Assembly (NCBI RefSeq): GCF_000739875.1
Contig: NZ_BBJR01000046.1
Coordinates: 1-64,000, forward strand
Direction of reading: 5' to 3'
Source of the DNA: Comamonas aquatica NBRC 14918
GTDB lineage: Bacteria > Pseudomonadota > Gammaproteobacteria > Burkholderiales > Burkholderiaceae_C
Length of the DNA: 64,000 bases
A program made the position numbers and the translations under genes. Under the pieces are notes generated by a model, which ran no database searches, was not told the origin of the DNA, and was given only the letters and a program-made list of their open reading frames with translations. Below are positions 62,002 to 64,000 of the stretch, piece after piece (within the stretch, counting starts at the first letter, position 1; each line of letters opens with the position of its first letter).

Positions 62002-62985
62002 TCACCCCCGCACCAAGGTGCTCTTGCCAAACAAACTCTCCACCAAATCCACCACCAGCTCGGCCGTCTGGTTGCGGATGTCCAGCGCCGGGTTCAGCTC
62101 CACGATGTCCAGCGAGGCCAGGCGCCCCGTGTCGGCAATCATCTCCATGCACAGCTGGGCCTCGCGGTAGTTGGGGCCGCCGCGCACGGTGGTGCCGGTG
62201 CCGGGGGCGATCTCGGGGTCCAGAAAATCCACGTCAAAGCTCAGGTGCAGGTGCACGCCCTCGCCGTCCGGGCCATCCAGCCCCGCCAGGGCCTGCTGCA
62301 TCACGGCACGCATGCCTTGTTCGTCGATGGCGCGCATGTCGAACACCTCCAGCCCCAGGCGCTGGATGATGCGTTTTTCCACCGCATCCACGCTGCGCAG
62401 GCCGATCTGGCAGATCTGCGGGCCTTGCACGGCGGGGATGGCGCCCGACAGGGCCGCCAGCGGCTCGGGGCCCTGGCCGCACAGGCTGGCCACGGGCATG
62501 CCATGCAGGTTGCCGGTGGGGCTGATCTCGGGCAGGTTGCAGTCGGCGTGCGCGTCCAGCCACAGCACACGCAGGCGCTGGCCGGTGGCGCGGCAGTGGC
62601 GCGCGACGGCGCTGATGGAGCCGGTGGCCAGGGTGTGGTCGCCGCCCAGCATGATGGGCATGCGCCCGGCCTGCAGCTGGGCATACACCGCATCGTGCGC
62701 CGCCTGGTTCCAGGCCAGGCATTCGGCGTAGTTGCGCAGGCACTGGGCATCGCGCGGCCCGCGCGGGTTGGGCGGTCCGGCCAGGTTGCCGATGTCCTGC
62801 ACGTCCACGCCGAATCGGCCCAGCGCACGGCCCAGCTGGGCCACGCGCAGCGCATCCGGGCCCATGGCGGCGCCCAGGCGGCCGGCGCCCACGTCGGTGG
62901 GCACGCCGATCAGAGTCACAGCCTTTTTGGCCTCCAGCGCTTGCTGGTCTTGCGCCAATAGCTCTTGTTTTTGCAGCTTTTGCAT
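62002..62985 (-). CDS. Arginase/agmatinase family protein, probable arginase
   Basis: Ureohydrolase of 327 aa that hydrolyses arginine to ornithine and urea. Manganese ligands are in MLGGDHTLATGSIS, LWLDAHADCN (DAHxD) and LSFDVDFLDPEIAPG (SFDVDxxDP). The first 21 codons (MQKLQKQELLAQDQQALEAK) are encoded by the dispersed repeat, so the original start was probably near KAVTLIGVPTDVG. The upstream ornithine cyclodeaminase stop touches this ATG (TGAATG), which together would give arginine to ornithine to proline. Confidence 0.92.
   Translation of the reverse strand: MQKLQKQELLAQDQQALEAKKAVTLIGVPTDVGAGRLGAAMGPDALRVAQLGRALGRFGVDVQDIGNLAGPPNPRGPRDAQCLRNYAECLAWNQAAHDAVYAQLQAGRMPIMLGGDHTLATGSISAVARHCRATGQRLRVLWLDAHADCNLPEISPTGNLHGMPVASLCGQGPEPLAALSGAIPAVQGPQICQIGLRSVDAVEKRIIQRLGLEVFDMRAIDEQGMRAVMQQALAGLDGPDGEGVHLHLSFDVDFLDPEIAPGTGTTVRGGPNYREAQLCMEMIADTGRLASLDIVELNPALDIRNQTAELVVDLVESLFGKSTLVRG
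62924..62975. repeat. Dispersed repeat translated as the arginase N-terminus
   Basis: TTTTTGGCCTCCAGCGCTTG, loop, GCGCCAATAGCTC and TTGTTTTTGC. On the minus strand it matches the intergenic copy at 61281 base for base over most arms and encodes residues 3-20 of the arginase frame. Confidence 0.75.
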
Positions 62986-64000
62986 TCACGCCACCTTGTG
63001 CAAAACGGGATGCCCCACCCCGGCGGCCGGGTGCAGCAGGGCAAACAAGTCCTTGGGATCGGCCAAGGTAGGGACCAGCTCGATGGCCGACAGCAGCCCC
63101 GCCTGGCGCCCCAGCGCCTGCATGGTACGCAGGGCGGAGTAATCCTCCAGCGCAAAACCCACGGAGTCGAACAGGGTGATCTGCGCCGGCGACACGCGCC
63201 CGGGGGCCTGGCCGGTCAGCACGCGCCAGAACTCGGTGACGGCGAAGTCGGCCGGCATCTGCTGCAGCTCGCCTTCGCGCCGGGTCTGGGGCTCGTACTC
63301 GACAAACACGCTGCTGCGGCGCAGCACCTCGGCCGCCAGCTCGGTCTTGCCGGGGCAGTCACCGCCGACGGCGTTGAGGTGCATGCCCGGCGCCAGCGCC
63401 CGGGCGTCCAGCACCACGGCGTTGCGCTTGTCGGCGGTGACGGTGGTGACGATGTCCGCCCCCTGCACGGCGGCCTGCACGCTGTCCACGGTCACCGCCT
63501 TGGCACCGTACTGGTCCAGCCAAGGAGCCAGGTTGCGCTGCAGCTTGGCCGAGGCGGCCGGGTCCACATCGAACAGGCGCAGCGTGCGCACGCCCAGCAG
63601 GTCCAGGAAGGCCAGGGCCTGGAATTCGCTTTGCGCGCCGTTGCCGATCAGCGCCATGCAGCGACTGTCCGGCCGCGCCAGCCGGCGCGCCACCATGGCC
63701 GAGGTGGCGGCGGTGCGCAAGGCGGTGGTCAGCGTCAGCTCGCTGACAAAGCGCGGCGCGCCGGTGGCCACGTCAGCCAGGGCGCCAAAGGCCATCACCG
63801 TGGGCAGGCCGTGCTGGGTGTTGACGGGGTGGCCGTTGACGTATTTGAAGGCGTAGTCGTGCGCGTCGGCCACGGGCATCAGCTCGATCACGCCGTGGGC
63901 GGAGTGTGCCGCCGTGCGCGCGGTCTTGTCGAAATCGTTCCAGCGGGCAAAGTCCGCCTCCAGCGCCTGCACCATCTGGCGCAGGCAGGCCACGACGCCG
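62986..64000 (-). CDS. Ornithine cyclodeaminase, 5' end outside the window
   Basis: Partial protein (about 338 codons present) of the OCD/mu-crystallin family, which makes proline and ammonia from ornithine using NAD. HDYAFKYVNGHPVNTQHGLP, the NAD-binding LIGNGAQSEFQALAF and TALRTAATSAMVARRLARP are conserved; KYVNGHP contains the substrate lysine. The frame is open to the window edge (…GVVACLRQMVQALEADFARW), so the start lies beyond 64000. It directly precedes the arginase gene, forming an arginine-catabolic pair. Confidence 0.92.
   Translation of the reverse strand, partial: GVVACLRQMVQALEADFARWNDFDKTARTAAHSAHGVIELMPVADAHDYAFKYVNGHPVNTQHGLPTVMAFGALADVATGAPRFVSELTLTTALRTAATSAMVARRLARPDSRCMALIGNGAQSEFQALAFLDLLGVRTLRLFDVDPAASAKLQRNLAPWLDQYGAKAVTVDSVQAAVQGADIVTTVTADKRNAVVLDARALAPGMHLNAVGGDCPGKTELAAEVLRRSSVFVEYEPQTRREGELQQMPADFAVTEFWRVLTGQAPGRVSPAQITLFDSVGFALEDYSALRTMQALGRQAGLLSAIELVPTLADPKDLFALLHPAAGVGHPVLHKVA

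Noticed and set aside
1-64000. CRISPR array, prophage or secretion island
   Set aside because: No regularly spaced direct repeats, phage structural genes or secretion machinery were seen.

Overview
The window is high-GC chromosomal DNA of a betaproteobacterium, most likely a member of the Burkholderiales family Comamonadaceae (Comamonas/Acidovorax-like). Pointers are the thrS-infC-rpmI-rplT-pheS-pheT-ihfA cluster with tRNA-Pro behind it, a short H-NS-type protein, SWIB, DUF3297, HemP, GlcG and YggX proteins, a CysB-type LysR regulator next to a sulfate-binding protein, and a dispersed intergenic repeat carrying an AGCGCT-like core. I see no rRNA, CRISPR array, prophage, plasmid origin or secretion-system island. 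Apart from one IS5-type element it reads as ordinary core genome, with several unusual regulatory features.

Layout. 0.1-5.9 kb: AI-2E-type permease, YigZ, an XRE regulator, a sirtuin, RlmB and the SstT Ser/Thr symporter. 6-10.5 kb: DUF3297, an orphan LolD/YbbA-type ATPase divergent from TesA, DUF2189 protein, MetC and a BON lipoprotein. 10.6-14.1 kb: SulP transporter, a diguanylate cyclase and a MinD/FlhG-like ATPase whose last codons are frameshifted. 14.1-18.1 kb: DoxX and pirin divergent from a LysR regulator, then overlapping gluQ and trmB. 18.1-21.6 kb: two diguanylate cyclases, one in a two-gene unit with a periplasmic binding protein. 21.7-33.3 kb: AlaS, an RluA-type synthase, WaaA, a phosphomannomutase, a PAS-GGDEF-EAL protein and PrpE. 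33.5-36.1 kb: H-NS, an Aer-like receptor with a frameshift, two identical tRNA-Pro(GGG). 36.2-43.9 kb: the thrS to ihfA translation operon on the minus strand, opening with a threonine-rich leader peptide and a terminator hairpin, and with infC starting on AUA.

44-53 kb: isocitrate lyase with paired palindromes upstream, RraA, SWIB, then an iron cluster (Bfd, TonB-ExbB-ExbD, HemP, GlcG) with two promoters that carry Fur-box-like palindromes, a Bax-inhibitor-1 protein, a lipoprotein and RlmD. 53.3-54.5 kb: a complete 1168-bp IS5-group element with CTAG duplications and an amber codon early in its transposase frame. 54.5-58.2 kb: RNase HI-like protein, CysB-type regulator, VOC protein, a translationally coupled small ORF, sulfate-binding protein and YggX. 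58.4-64 kb: a tandem glycine riboswitch ahead of a TRIC/UPF0126 membrane protein, MnmC with a degenerate methyltransferase half, a highly structured non-coding island, and an arginase-ornithine cyclodeaminase pair whose junction has been rewritten by the dispersed repeat.

Themes: four GGDEF proteins, three of them within 13-31 kb and one paired with a binding protein; nutrient import and regulation (sulfate, iron/heme, glycine, serine/threonine); and a repeat family that supplies stop codons, a start region and even internal codons to neighbouring genes. Two probable one-base deletions could be real mutations or assembly errors.
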